Source: Fonsecaea monophora (lineage: Eukaryota; Ascomycota; Eurotiomycetes; Chaetothyriales; Herpotrichiellaceae). From it: DNA of 64,000 bases. The DNA lies in contig NW_019173992.1 in the NCBI RefSeq assembly GCF_001642475.1, positions 1 to 64,000 of the forward strand. Direction: 5' to 3'. A program made the translations under genes and the position numbers. The notes below the pieces were generated by a model that saw nothing but the letters and a program-made list of their open reading frames with translations, did not search any database and was not told the origin of the DNA. Below, in pieces: positions 33,916-45,611 of this stretch (its first letter is position 1; every line of letters begins with the position of its first letter).

Positions 33916-36900
33916 GTTGTTAGCACGCTGTCAAGTCTCTTCTTTCGCGTTCGTATGGAGTGGTCGAGTTTCTCTTCCAGAAATCAAATTTGAATCGAGG
34001 CCGCATTTGTGCCTTTGTACTTGACATATGGAAAACACTACACCGAATACCGAAGCAGGATTTGGAGGTATCCAGCCGTACCAGCCCCGAATGCTGCATC
34101 AGTTGTTTCTCCATGTTAAGAAATGCAATATAGCCTATTTGTTTTGCTGCGGCCAGGCTAGAAGAGGCAACAGATCGTCACGGCAAGCATAAACCGGTTA
34201 AGGAGCAATATTTCCATGATGTATAAGTGTGGGGAACCCTGTACAATGCGGAGCAATGTAGATCCTTGTTCGGGGGAGAATGACGGTGTAAAGGGTGGCT
34301 CCACTGCTCAGCAGAGAACAGCGACTTTTGATGTCTTCCCACGGATTTTATTCCCAATTAATACAACTAGATCTTGAGAAGGGCGGAGGAGATTCGTTGG
34401 ATGTCGAGGGGCATGTCATTTTTGATTCAAATAAACTGTCTACTCTTCCTCGTTAGCTAATCCACATTGAGATGTAAGATGCCACCAGTAGAGATCCGAG
34501 ATGCCATGAAACAGGAAGGGGAAGGTGCGCTTGCAGCGCAGACTTTACCCTGCAACTCGACAACAACTGCGAATTTACCCTCATCCGCGATTTCACCATA
34601 GAGGATGTCTGACAGCGGTCGCGGAACATTTGAACAGAATCTCTCCCTCAGCAGCCTCACGAAGACGTTCATCGCCTGTAATATATTTAGCCATGAAGAT
34701 ATTGACGATAGTGAGACCGACTCAGGGATACACGAGCCAGGGAGGCAAGACTCGCAAATTGAAGCATGTAGATCCTGCGCCAGGCCGCCACCAAATATCG
34801 GCTACATGTCTCATTCAGAGGGGCCTTTCACAGGCTGGTATGAAGCTCAATGTTTTCCTGCAAGAGAAACCGCGAAAGACAGACATCGGCCACCCTGTGT
34901 AGCTGTGTTTCATTCGCGGCGGAAGTCATCAAGTTGAAAAAGTCGACGGACACACTGGGCGAGTAAATTGTTGATGGAGAGGTGAATCAATGGATTGATT
35001 AATTCTCCTGGTAAAGGTGCGACACAATTTCCAGATATTGTACACACCAGCAGCACCACACATTCACAGCACCTTCGAAAATATTGCAAGCCATGCATGG
35101 AAAGGAATACAAATTCAACAATTGATTTTGCCAAGGAACCTGTGTTGGAGTGCCCCTGGCCTGATGAGGGAAGTATCAATCCATCACACAAATATGGCTG
35201 TGCTCTCAGAGGTCTGTCTGTCTGGCACAATAGCGTGTGAATACAGGGATTTGAACCCCCAACCTACCCAAAAAAAATTGGGAAGACCTCGGGATAGTTG
35301 TAGTTAGGGAGCCCATAGGAGAGGTTAATCTGGAGCTCTAAACTACCATTGTCATTCAGAAGTCGAAGCCGTTGTATCACATTGTGATAGCCCGTCCCCA
35401 GGGATATTGGATATCCCTGGTACTTCGTTACATCGCTGTATGAACGCCGATAGAGTAGAGGCGGCAGATTGGGGATATCCGTTCGCTTCGGTCATCCTTC
35501 ATTGATCTTCGGATACAATTCCGAAATTGTAAAATATATGTGAAGAGAATGGAGATGTGAACATACCAGTAGTGGGGCCAACGCACCTTTCAACGGGAAG
35601 GTCACCCAGGCGGTCACTCGCTCATGTGACGTTCCAGCTTCACACTGTTGACGTGGAGACCTTCTGATTTCGCTGAAACATCCCCTTTGACAGTCCATCG
35701 CGCTCAGATCAACGCTCAAGAGAATCAGCGAGTCCGTTATCATGCTCTGCCACATGTTGCAGTAATAGCAAGGACAAGTGGCTTTTTCGGTCGAGTATGA
35801 GAGCAAGAATGGAGGCATCTCCGGTGCATACCGTCTCCCGGCAATATCAAGAGAATATGAGCCCTTCGGGCTCGAGAAATAATGTTGTAAGATTGCATGA
35901 AAGAAGAGAAAGAAAGAATTTTGCGACTCTCCAAATCATCGGCTGTGGAATGTTGTTGTGACAATCACTGCCCGAGACACGTCACTGACTATTGCCTACT
36001 ATTCATCTGTTGATCGTGACGGCGTCACAACAGCTTGACAGATGGAGGTGAATACAAAGTTTGGAGGTGAAAATGCTGCCTAACAACATGAAGACGAAAA
36101 GGGGGTGCCAAGAACGGGAGTCTTGGACTACGTCAGAGGACAAACACCCTCCGAGGATTGCTCAGCAACTATCCGACGTGCCGACCTCGCCGACTCCTCA
36201 GCCACCCAGCCTGTTGATGGAAGCGATCAGAGCTCAAAATACTTATGGATACGAGGTATCCTTTTAAGTAACGACTGCCGAATCTGCAGATCATCGTCCT
36301 TGCTGTGTGGGCAAATTGAACACAAGCTCGTGCTATCCTGGTGTGTGTTGATGTCCCACCCTGCAGGACGCATCCAAATAGTCAGACTGTGATATTCGCG
36401 TCGAGGAACATGATCTCTACCACCCTCACAGCTCCTAGAGCTCTCAAGCATCTTCTACCTTTGAACTTGTGAAGTCTCACCGGCAGAATCCCCGTGAACA
36501 CGGTGAAAGATAGAAGCATAGGTTCTGGGCAGCTACATTTTATCCCTACAAGGTCAAAACTTTCTGTCTTCGTCTCCTTTTCATTCTGTTCAATAAATAT
36601 TATTGATAAAGTATCTCTCCGATATCGTCCCTAACCTCTATGCTCGGCTTGCTTAGTTTATCCGCAATATCTACTGTTTGAAAAGCTTGATCCTAACCAT
36701 ACCTGTAAATCCGAGAACTAGCTAATACGATTTGTGGTAATATTCTTGGACAGTATTCCCGGACAGCTTCGATCGCGGGGTCACATGTTTCTACTAACTT
36801 GAGGGCGTTATAACCTCCACAAGGACCACACAGCAGTAAATTTACTATCCCAGAATTTGCATGCGTAAAAGCATGGAGGGAAAGGCCAAGTCACACGATT

Positions 36901-37133
36901 TTGTATCCACAGTGCTCTACTGTAGCCTAAACTCTCAGTGCTGGACATATTAGTGCTAGGATATCATTACAAACACACAAGAGACCATCACTAGACAATG
37001 TGCCCGTACGTCTATATGTATACTGAGCAACTGTTTTCTTTTCTTCAGCCTGACACGTGACTGTGGCTGTGACGAGGCTGAATGGCGGTGTTTGCGGCTT
37101 GTAAAAAGTGGTATGAGCTCTGAAACTCACTGG
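33916..37133. other. Gene-poor stretch, 3.2 kb
   Basis: Between the GH31 start and the COX4 promoter. It contains several short frames on both strands with no recognisable domain, AT-richer DNA around 36540-36760 and a pair of hairpins at 35375-35420. A T-loop-like sequence on the minus strand at 35246-35260 is not backed by a tRNA fold. Confidence 0.5.
35375..35420. repeat. Two adjacent perfect short hairpins
   Basis: 35375-35389 reads TATCAC-ATT-GTGATA (6-bp stem, 3-nt loop) and 35398-35420 reads CCAGGGATAT-TGG-ATATCCCTGG (10-bp perfect stem, 3-nt loop). They lie in gene-free DNA. Possible roles: cruciform, protein-binding palindromes or remnant of a small element. Confidence 0.6.
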
Positions 37134-37138
37134 CCAAT
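37134..37138 (+). promoter_or_regulatory. CCAAT box upstream of COX4
   Basis: CCAAT in GGCCAATCATC, 112 bp before the COX4 ATG. Fungal respiratory genes are commonly driven by the HAP/CCAAT-binding complex, so this is a fitting candidate site. Confidence 0.4.
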
Positions 37139-37249
37139 CATCATCCTCCCGAACCTCAATCGCAGTTTCGACACTTTGGACCTTTGACCTCTGTGCTCTT
37201 ACAACTCCTCCCCCATCGACTCTCACCTCACATCTCAACGGCCTCCACC

Positions 37250-38247
37250 ATGTCGGTAGCACGCGCAGCTTTCTCTCTCGCTAGGCGTGTGCCTATGTCA
37301 GCTGTCCGCGTCGCTCCCCGAACATTCACCACCATCACAGCTCGCCGTACGTGCAATTGAACCCTCGAAGCTTCGACGATCTACTCGGAGAAGCTGTTTC
37401 GACACTGACTGCCACATCGGAGCTCAACTGACTGATATGGATGTCTACAGGAGCAAGCAAGTTCGATCCGAAGCCCGGCGATCCGGAGGGCAAACTTCTT
37501 CCTTTTGAAGGTATGGACCCTCATGAGTCGCCCTCAGAGTTGAAGACCTTGTACCCCAGAGAAATTACAAGTGCAAAGGGAAAACATACTGATCTTGGCA
37601 ACTCTGCTTCTCTAGAAATCAAAACCGAAGCCGATCTCCTTCCACCTGGTGCCGCGCCTGGTACCGTCCCTACCGATCTCGAACAAGCAACTGGTCTGGA
37701 ACGTCTCGAAATCTTGGGAAAGATGCAAGGCATTGATATCTTTGACATGTCACCACTCCCGTCGGATAGAATTGGTATGTGTTCTTGAGAAGGGCCAGCT
37801 CCAGGAGAAATGGAGCGGCGGTTGTGCTCCTCGACCAGACACACTTACAAGATTGTGTTGTTCAGGTACATTCGAGGATCCCATTGCAGTGAAATCAGCT
37901 GGAGCCGAGTACCAGGTTGGCTGCACTGGCTCTCCCGCTGACTCACATAATGTCAAATGGCTCGTGGTATGTCGCACCTCTTTCCAATTCTCTATCGCAC
38001 TGTCAACGCCAGCCCACTCAACCGTAGATTCTGACTAACACCTTTTCTCTTCTTCTTCCCTGATCAGATGACCCGCGACCGTCCCTTTGAACGGTGCCCG
38101 GAGTGCGGGAGTGTCTACAGAATGGACTACGTCGGAGCGCCAGACTCTCACGACGACCACGGCCATCACGGCGATCACCACGGTCCCACCTACGAAACAC
38201 CAAAGACCATGGCCGATTTCGTCAAGCCAGAGTACTGGTACCGATAA
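37250..38247 (+). CDS. cox4: Cytochrome c oxidase subunit IV (COX4, mammalian Vb), 4 exons, 233 aa
   Basis: Nuclear-encoded zinc-binding subunit of mitochondrial complex IV. Exons: 37250-37346, 37451-37774, 37866-37966 and 38068-38247; phases agree. The N-terminus MSVARAAFSLARRVPMSAVR, rich in Arg, Ser and Ala without acids, is a mitochondrial presequence. The mature domain has TDLEQATGLERLEILGKMQGIDIFDM and FEDPIAVKSA. The zinc site is built from GCTGSPADSHNVKW and ERCPECGSVYRMDY (CxxC at ~193-196 plus the upstream Cys). The C-terminus adds a His/Asp-rich segment (DSHDDHGHHGDHHG) before VKPEYWYR. It is somewhat longer than yeast COX4. Expression is probably constitutive and CCAAT-linked. Confidence 0.95.
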
Positions 38248-40232
38248 GCAGAGGAAGCGTCAAGATTTGAGGGCTGGTGTAGCGAGCGAAGATGTTTACT
38301 GGGGGAAGAAGGAAAAAAACTGTACATAAATGAGGTTGCAAGGCTAGTCGCGGTGAGAGGATCAATCAATCCATGTGCACTTTGTCATTGAGGACGATCA
38401 TGGTATATGCTATGCTATGCTAGTTCTCTATTCGGTTTTCCTTTTATGTCAGAGGTTGTCTCCGCCAGTCACGCCATACCACACCGTTCATCTGTCCTTT
38501 GCGCATGGCATGTCCCGTTTCAGGATCTCCCTCACGTCCTATGTCGCGTTTTTTGAAGTTGTAAACTTCCCCTGTTACAGCGTCTGATCTCCCGTCCCCT
38601 GCCGTCAACCCCAAGCCATCACTTACGACCGAAACGCCAGCCGCCTTCAGCCTTGGATGTACATACCTAGGTAACATAGCGCGCGTATAATTGTCAGTTA
38701 TCTAGTATCGGTATCGGGTATTGGATATCAGCAAATGTGGACGGGCATTCAAGACGTTGATATTTGAGTGGAAGTTCAGGGAAATATTTGTCAAAGGAAT
38801 ATTTCTCTTTCAGCCTAGAATTTGGTTTGGATTATTTACCAGAAGGCCCTCTCGAAGAATCAGGCACGCCACGCTCATGTCTTTTTGTCTTTCTGTCTGT
38901 CACGTATCATCTGGGCGTGAGATGGGCGGAAAGGGAGAGAAAAGACCTAGATGTGTGAGGTCTTTCTTGCTTGCTTGCTTGCTCCATCTATTCGCGAACT
39001 GTTCGGTCAGTCATCCGTTCGTCGACACCAACGAACGACCAGCTTCCCGGTTGAGATATCCTCTTGTTTATCCTCCTTTTCCAGGTACTATTTTACACCA
39101 CCAACGCGACTGTCTTGTTTGCTCGACGGTGCTTTGGTTTGCCCGCCTTCTCGACTGTCAAAAATTGTACCAGATTGTGTCCTCCTGGTTGATGTCTCGA
39201 ATGGGGTCTGCAGAGATGATCGCCTGTGAAAGAGCGGGCATAGAAGAAAGATGACAGCGTCAGTCACTTATTGGTTGGCAAGGATAATGTCTGGGTCAGG
39301 TTTGTACCGTTGAATGACATCCTGCGCGCTTTGGAGGGGTATAATGCGGTGCTCGAGAGGCGCCGCGTGCACTCTGTTTTTGCAATGTCCTTGAACAAAC
39401 CAACGTACGGTGGCTAACGACTCCAGGAGGACGTTTTTGCTTCTTCAGTCGAACATTCGCTCTGTACCGGCCGAAGAGTTCATCTCAAGTCCTACTTTTT
39501 CAACGATTCTCGATTCTCGCACCCCTTTGCACCAGTTCCTATTAGGCACACATGAGTTCAGCATGTGAAGTTATGTGGACTCTTGTCTCAGGCAGGTTCT
39601 TGTGCCCCCTTTTGGTAATGTCTTGGATTTTGCGATGAAGTGAGCCCAGGTCTTCACTTCGAAAGCCTCGTTCATAATGCAGTCAGCCCAGGATAACTGT
39701 GGAAGGCGGGTTGAGGGGGGCCTTTCGTTGTCCCTGTCTCTGTGTTTGGAACCTTTTCTATCCCCTTTATTTTCTCACCAACGGTGGTCAGGGCGTCAGG
39801 GCGTCAGGACAGACCGGCATGTCTCTCCAAGGTTAGTTTGGCTGCCACTAGAGGGATGCTGGCGGTTGTTCCTTTCCCCGCTGTGATTGCGGCATAGGTT
39901 GTTCGCACTGGAAATCTACTCCTTTGATGGACCACCTAGCCAGATGGCGTTGCTCTTCATCCTCCCAACCGCGGTGAATCGCTCCATCTTATGATTGTTC
40001 AGCCCCTCTGTAGACCATTTTCGTGAACAATGCCTGCCTCCACTGAAACGGACCTTTGACTGCCTTGGATGCCACCTTCCCAGCAAACGAGGCAGTGAAT
40101 GAAGCTGCCTTCAGTGTGAACGGTTCAAAACCCCGCCATCATCATCAAGATGCATCCCCTGGACGCCGGTGTAGAGGACAAGTCGTGGAATGGCACCTGA
40201 ATAGCCCGCCAAAGAAATCCAGCAAAAATAGA
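38248..40232. other. Intergenic, 2 kb
   Basis: No supported gene. It contains a (TTGC)4 tract near 38969-38985 and C/T-rich stretches. It may include the leader of the small gene at 40233. Confidence 0.45.
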
Positions 40233-40579
40233 ATGTCTTCGAACCAGAAACAGTCCAAGATTGGCAAGAAATGGAAGCGCCCACACTCAAACATACAGCC
40301 CGTCCAAGGAACCGTGCAAGCATGCGAATGTTCCTCCATGAGCTGTGTCCGTTGCTAACATGGCTCCAGGAAACCGATACCATCCGACCTGAAGGGTATG
40401 GCGATGACTCGTATAGAGACTATGACAAGACGAAAGAGAAACCAAAACGGGATGAGAGCAAGGCTGCCAAGAAAGGGATCAAAGCGAAGGCCTTGGGCTG
40501 GGCCAAGAAAGGCTGGTCTCGGATTCATGGCGATGGGGAAAGCAGTACCGAGACTGGAAGTCTGGAGCAACGAGCGTGA
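40233..40579 (+). CDS. Possible small highly charged protein, 2 exons, 96 aa
   Basis: Exons are 40233-40313 and 40370-40579. The 56-nt intron has a GTGCAAG donor, a GCTAAC branch site and a CCAG acceptor 10 nt later, and the phases match. The protein is very rich in Lys, Asp and Glu: MSSNQKQSKIGKKWKRP at the start, DDSYRDYDKTKEKPKRDESK in the middle and GWAKKGWSRIHGDGESS near the end. The frame stays open for about 180 nt upstream without an ATG, so the true 5' end may lie in another exon. No family recognised. The intron signals are the main support. Confidence 0.42.
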
Positions 40580-41063
40580 ACATATCGGTGGTATCATGTA
40601 CTGTCAGCTGATGAAAGGGACCGGATAAGAAACGTAGATCTAAACCTGAGGCGGTGCTGTGGGGGAGAGGTCACCAGGGGAGGACGGCATGTACATCTTG
40701 TGCGACGGGAATGTGTCCAAGGCTCGAGATCGAGAGTTAGCCTCGTGCGACTGACAGCGTGTAACAATGCACCATTGCAGCCTGTGTCAAGCACGACAAC
40801 CATGGATATCTCTTTGGGCTTTTCCTGTCTTCGATCTTGTCTTCCAGTAAAGCAAAACGTGAATTATAACAAATAGTTCCAACTGGAGCCACGATATGCC
40901 AGTCGACGACCTCGAGAAAGGAACTCGTACCACCGATGAGTGTCCAGAGAGTGTCAGCAGTGAGTCCATCTGACACATTCAGAGACAGAAATAACAGAAT
41001 GAATAGATTGGAGTTGCTTGCGTCACTTCGTCAGTATAAGTCGCCATCTCCAGCAGCAGAAAC
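40580..41063. other. Intergenic, about 480 bp
   Basis: Between two plus-strand gene models; presumed promoter of the DUF6594 gene. Nothing recognised. Confidence 0.4.
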
Positions 41064-42231
41064 ATGATAGAAAGGTACCGGAGGAGGAAAACACCGACGT
41101 CCGCGCCCGTAAGTGCTGCCAAAGGTCGTGATCACGGCTCTGATGTATGTTTATTAGTCGAGTGTGCAGTCAGAGGATGGCCGAGAATAGCGACCGTCGT
41201 CGACAGCGATCCCAACTTTATGATCTATCGCCGATTCGGATTCCTGAGAACGCGGCTGCTGTTGTGGCATCAAGACATCCTCCGAGAAATGGAGTCCCGG
41301 CTCGATTACCAGGACATGCAGGACGCCAGGTCAGCGAAGACACGACGATACCTGTCGAACCGGGACGGCGACGACATGCGGACCCCAGCCGTGCGTCGGG
41401 TCTTGTTCCAGGAGCTCGACGCGCAACTGAAGGCTTACGGTGTGCCCTTTGCCTCGCCTCGATGTATTTGAGATGGAACGAGCTGACCGTGGCAGCTAAG
41501 ACGATCTTTTGGTGCGCTCCGCAACACTGTATCAGTGGCAGAGACCTTGCGACGAAGACCGCGCGAGCATCGCCAGTCTGATCCACAATGATGGGAGCCT
41601 CGCAAACAGGGACCGCAGCTGGATCAGGAAGATCGACGACCTGATCGTGCTCGGTGGAGAGCCAAACTCTTCCTGGGTCCATGGCCTGGTCAGCCACCTC
41701 TTTACACGGACCAGCAGGTCCTTGGTCCGAGTATGAACCCCCTCCTTCCACCTCTCTGTTATCGTCCCGAGAATCGGGGAGGTCGAGACTGATGTGGGCA
41801 AAATAGTGCTTGTTACGCAACAAAGTCCAGAACCGGAAGCTCGAGGGTTCGACCATCCATATCCAGCTGTTTGAGAGACAGCGATTCAACCGGGTCGTCG
41901 GGTTCCTGTACACCATCGCCATTGCGGCCCTGATCATGGGCCCAGTCCTGGTCCTCTACAGGTTGAGACACCTCGACGGGTACGCGCAGAACTCGTTGGC
42001 GTTTGCCTTTACCATCGCGTTCGCATTGCTCTGCTCCACGGCGACGGCTGCGAAGCAGCACGAAATCTTTGCGGTGACTGCGGCGTGAGTGTATCGCATC
42101 GTGTGATCCTATCTTGAGTAAAATGACTGACTCTTTGCAGTTATTGCGCCGTCCTTGTAGTCTTCACCTCTCAGAACACGAATGGTGATGCACAGACTCT
42201 GCCCATGACGGTTCCACAGTCATCTTCATGA
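41064..42231 (+). CDS. DUF6594 fungal membrane protein, 4 exons, 324 aa
   Basis: Member of the fungal DUF6594 group, common in moulds and of unknown function. Exons: 41064-41439, 41501-41730, 41807-42084 and 42141-42231; total 325 codons. Family blocks: GWPRIATVVDSDPNFMIYRRFGFLRTR LLLWHQDI (residues ~38-72), then ELDAQLKAYDDLLVRSATLYQWQRP, restored by the first join, and near the C-terminus hydrophobic segments FNRVVGFLYTIAIAALIMGP and NSLAFAFTIAFALLCSTAT followed by KQHEIFAVTAAYCAVLVVF. The first intron ends in AAG, a weak acceptor, but it is the only one keeping the frame. The start is uncertain: the first ~35 residues lack family character and an upstream exon is possible. Confidence 0.78.
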
Positions 42232-43047
42232 GCGATGGGCTGGCAATAAATGAGGAAGAGTGACCATTTCAGTCCGGAAGTCTTGTCTGTCTTATTCTGA
42301 TTTGAGAGTATTAAGTGTTGAGGGACATTTTGTATTGGAGAATGCAGACCACTAGTGCGTATCTTATGACCTTATGTGCCGAGCCTTGGGTAGAGAGTTA
42401 TAATTAATATACTTGGGTCTTGGGGAAATTTGAGGTTTGTCCACAGGGAGCCTCTGAACAGCGTCGTCTTTGGAAATGAATTAATTCGGTTTTTCTTCGC
42501 AATAATTGAGATCAGATACGGTATCATTGACATAGTTTTTCTCAGAGGCGGAATACAAACTGACGAGCTGTAAAGGTGGAGTTCGTGAGTTCTAAGAGAA
42601 TGATTGTGTCTCCAGTGGGAGCACAGAGATGCATCAACATGCTGCAAGATATTAAGAGTGCCAGAGTGTTAGCAGAAGGTGGACCAAGAGTAGCCTTATA
42701 AGTCTTCGCTCAGGCAATACACCGTTGTAGAAGGCTCTTCCTTATAGACCGTACCCCCGAAGGAATCTCATAGACAAAATTGCTATCGTGCGCTTCGCGA
42801 CACACAGAAACACGCTCACTTTCTCGCATTGCAGGAACAATGGGGGAAAGTAAATATTTTAATGAATGACATCTCAGGTATAAAGTACATTCGAGGCCTT
42901 GAACACATACCAATACAATAGACAGGGCTCAAATGCCACCACGCTCACTCATGTCAACCTTTCTGCATGGTACATGCGATGGGCAGGTAAAGTAGCAAAC
43001 CGGAGCTGCTGTCCAATCGTTGGTGGCTACCGTCCCGGTTTGAGCAT
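42232..43047. other. Convergent intergenic region
   Basis: 816 bp between the DUF6594 and aldo-keto reductase 3' ends. AT-richer than its neighbours; nothing recognised. Confidence 0.45.
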
Positions 43048-43998
43048 CTAGTCGTGGCTGGTGGTTGGATCCCAGGCGCAAGGGGCATATGAGTCGGGAA
43101 AATGAAGGCTTTTCATGTCTTCTTCGTCAAGCTCAAAGTCGTAGATGGCGGCGTTCTCCTCGATTCTGCTGGGAGTGACACTCTTGGGCAATGGTACATA
43201 ACCCTTTTGTAAGCTCCATCGTAGCAATATCTGTGCCCACGTCTTCCCATGTTTCTCGCTAAGTCGTTTCAGAACTGGCTCATTGGCACGCTCGCCGCGG
43301 ACGACGGGACAGTATGCTTCGACGACGACGTTCCGCTTGCGACACCATTCCACAATGTCGTCGCGCGGAAGCCACGGATGGATTTCCCATTGACCAACGT
43401 CGATGGTGCCGCCAACTCCAGAGGTCTTGATGTACTCTTCCAGCTCGTCCAAATGATGTACACCATAGTTGGAGACGCCAATGGATCGAATCTTCCCGGC
43501 TTTCTGAGCTTCGGCGAGCGCTTTCCATGCCCCGCACCGGGCTTCTTTGCCACCGTACGGAGAGTGGATGAGGTACAGGTCAATATAGTCGAGGTTGGTC
43601 TGAAAGAAGGATGACTCAATCGACTTCTTTGCCGCCTCGTAGCCCATACTCTTCGGTGGGACTTTGCTGGTGAAGAAGATTTCTTCTCGCTTCAGCCCAG
43701 AACCGCGAATCGCATCCGCACAGGGTTGCTCGTTGCGGTACGCGCGTGCGGAATCAACGTGTCGATAACCAACGCGAAAGGCATGCAGTGTCACCTCTTC
43801 GCACGTCGCCGCAGGAGTCTGGTAAACACCATAGCCCAGAGCAGGAATCTCGTAGCCGGAGTTCATCCGGTACGTGGTGTTGATGTCGAACTTGGTGGGG
43901 ATTTGGGTGGCCATTGTCCGTCTGTTTCTCTCGAGCGGAGCGATCTTCCGGAGGATTGTTTGTTGGAAACGAAGGGTACGTCCGCTCAAGGGTGGCAT
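43048..43998 (-). CDS. Aldo/keto reductase, 316 aa, single exon
   Basis: NADPH-dependent reductase of the AKR superfamily, (alpha/beta)8 barrel, close to the AKR3/AKR5 (2,5-diketo-gluconate reductase-like) type. Catalytic residues are seen as Asp and Tyr in HVDSARAYRNE (residues ~81-91), Lys in FFTSKVPP (~110) and His in LYLIHSPYGG (~144). The cofactor site shows GKIRSIGVSNYGVHHL and LPKSVTPSRIEEN. Translation may start at MPPLSG (43998) or at the internal MATQIPTKF, 28 residues later. The longer N-terminus is Arg-rich (LRFQQTILRKIAPLERNRR) and could be a mitochondrial presequence. No introns. Confidence 0.9.
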   Translation of the reverse strand: MPPLSGRTLRFQQTILRKIAPLERNRRTMATQIPTKFDINTTYRMNSGYEIPALGYGVYQTPAATCEEVTLHAFRVGYRHVDSARAYRNEQPCADAIRGSGLKREEIFFTSKVPPKSMGYEAAKKSIESSFFQTNLDYIDLYLIHSPYGGKEARCGAWKALAEAQKAGKIRSIGVSNYGVHHLDELEEYIKTSGVGGTIDVGQWEIHPWLPRDDIVEWCRKRNVVVEAYCPVVRGERANEPVLKRLSEKHGKTWAQILLRWSLQKGYVPLPKSVTPSRIEENAAIYDFELDEEDMKSLHFPDSYAPCAWDPTTSHD

Positions 43999-44601
43999 TT
44001 GTAGACGAGGAAAAGGAGCGATAAGCCGAGATGATCAATGGGATGATGGGCTGCCCGGGGTTGTATCAGTAGATGCGGAGATGTTCACGCAAAGGGTCAA
44101 TTATTACTCTGTCAATTGTCAATTAGGCTGGCACTGGCAAAGCTCGTTCGGGAAATCACCGAGACTTTAATATTATTCCTGTCTGACATGGGGTTTCTTG
44201 CAGCGATGGGCGCGACACTGATATGAATCCGTCTATTAGGTTCGCGGATGCTTCTTGAGTTGTTGATCTTGCTCAGAGTGCATATTGTTTCTGCGTCTCT
44301 CAAATACATTTGCATCTACCCAGATATACAGCTACTCGCTTGCTTGCTTGTCATTCAACACCTTCACCGTCAAAGAGAATCAGATAGAGCGCTAAACTCG
44401 CCTTAACCCTGCAACGCCTTCGAACTCGAGATTGAGCATGCAACCCCCTCGGCTATGTATAGATCAAAATCCCATAGGTCTGCTAAAACATAGCAACAGA
44501 AAAGAAAGAGTCCATGTTATACATAGAAATGCTTTACAGCCGTGACGACGAATCCTCGCGCCAATCTTCGCCACTGTTCAACACCTTGTTTCCGGGCTCA
44601 T
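43999..44601. other. Intergenic, about 600 bp
   Basis: Between two minus-strand genes: AKR promoter side and the 3' end of the KDEL receptor gene. A short (TTGC/GCTT) tract occurs near 44337-44350. Confidence 0.4.
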
Positions 44602-45611
44602 CTAGCTAGGGACGTCATCCTCGTCGTCCACAAAAGTGTCATCTTCCAGCATCGGATTGGCTTCGGGGTTCGACGACTTGGATGCCCGTTTGCCCTTATC
44701 ATGGTCCTGTAATGTGTCGTCCGCCGAGATAGATATGCCTCGTGCACCCCAGCGGTTGACCTTCGGTTGCTGAGGGTTCTCATTGTTCTCGTCGTCACCA
44801 GCTTCTGTGTCCTGTTCCGGTGTTGGTCGGGTAGGGTTGATGACCCTGTTGACCAACCAGCCTTTCCGCAAGTCCTCTGCATCGACGATGCCACCGCCTC
44901 GCAGCTTGACTCTTTGCCTCGTCCAGTAGACCCACGCGAAGTCTATATAGAACGCAGTTTGAACAATGCCAAAGATGACCGAAATGGCATCAGGTTTCGA
45001 CGGCGTGAAAGCCCGGTAGATCCAATTGAGAAGATAGAATGCTCGATAGGAGCCTAGAGTGACGAGGTAGAAAGAGTCAATGACAGTCGGGACGGTGGTC
45101 TGTCGGAGGAGGAGAAGCTGCGGGAGAACGCAGACGGACTCAAGGATAATGGAAAATGTCCACAGGACTTCGGTAAAAGTCGTCCGGCGCGGTCCGTTAA
45201 AGGTCAAGCAGACCAGAGGAGCAGCAAGCATTGATGCTGCAGTGGCATAAGCACCCCATTTCCAGGCCTTTTCTCGCTCGCGGGTCCGCGCAAAGACTCG
45301 AGTCATCAAGATGATGATATAAATTGAAGACCAGATATAGAAGTTCTTGAGAATGAAATTCCACCATGATGCAGACGGCGGGACCCAGAACAGGTCGAGA
45401 TAACGGGTGACGAAGACGGCAATATAGAGGATTTGGGTCAGCAAAGAGACGCCTGCGGACTCGTTAGTTTGACTTGTTCAGTGAGGGGCGCTCAGACTGT
45501 GTGATGACTCTGACCTTCGGCACTCTTGTTGGAATGGATGGCCCAGATGAGGATACATTTGGAGGCGGTATGGGACACATCGCCCAGGATGCGGAAGATA
45601 TTCATGTTCAT
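44602..45611 (-). CDS. ER lumen protein-retaining (KDEL/HDEL) receptor, long-tailed, 2 exons, 315 aa
   Basis: Seven-helix Golgi/ER receptor of the ERD2 family that returns HDEL/KDEL-tagged proteins to the ER. Exons are 45515-45611 and 44602-45452; phase 1 join gives SAEGVSLLTQILY. Family blocks: MNIFRILGDVSHTASKCILIW at the start, TQILYIAVFVTRYLDLFW (~40-57), WTFSIILESVCVLPQL (the signature, ~135), RAFYLLNWIYR and YIDFAWVYW. The receptor core ends near residue 215. A further ~100 residues follow, acidic and disordered (DTEAGDDENNENPQQ ... DDTFVDDEDDVPS), absent from yeast and animal receptors of ~212 aa. The lysine trafficking signal normally at the receptor's end would be internal here, if present. 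Confidence 0.9.

Noticed and set aside
35246..35260. tRNA T-loop-like sequence on the minus strand (GGTTCAAATCC)
   Set aside because: No A box, no anticodon stem and no acceptor stem can be folded around it; a chance B-box match or at most a relic.
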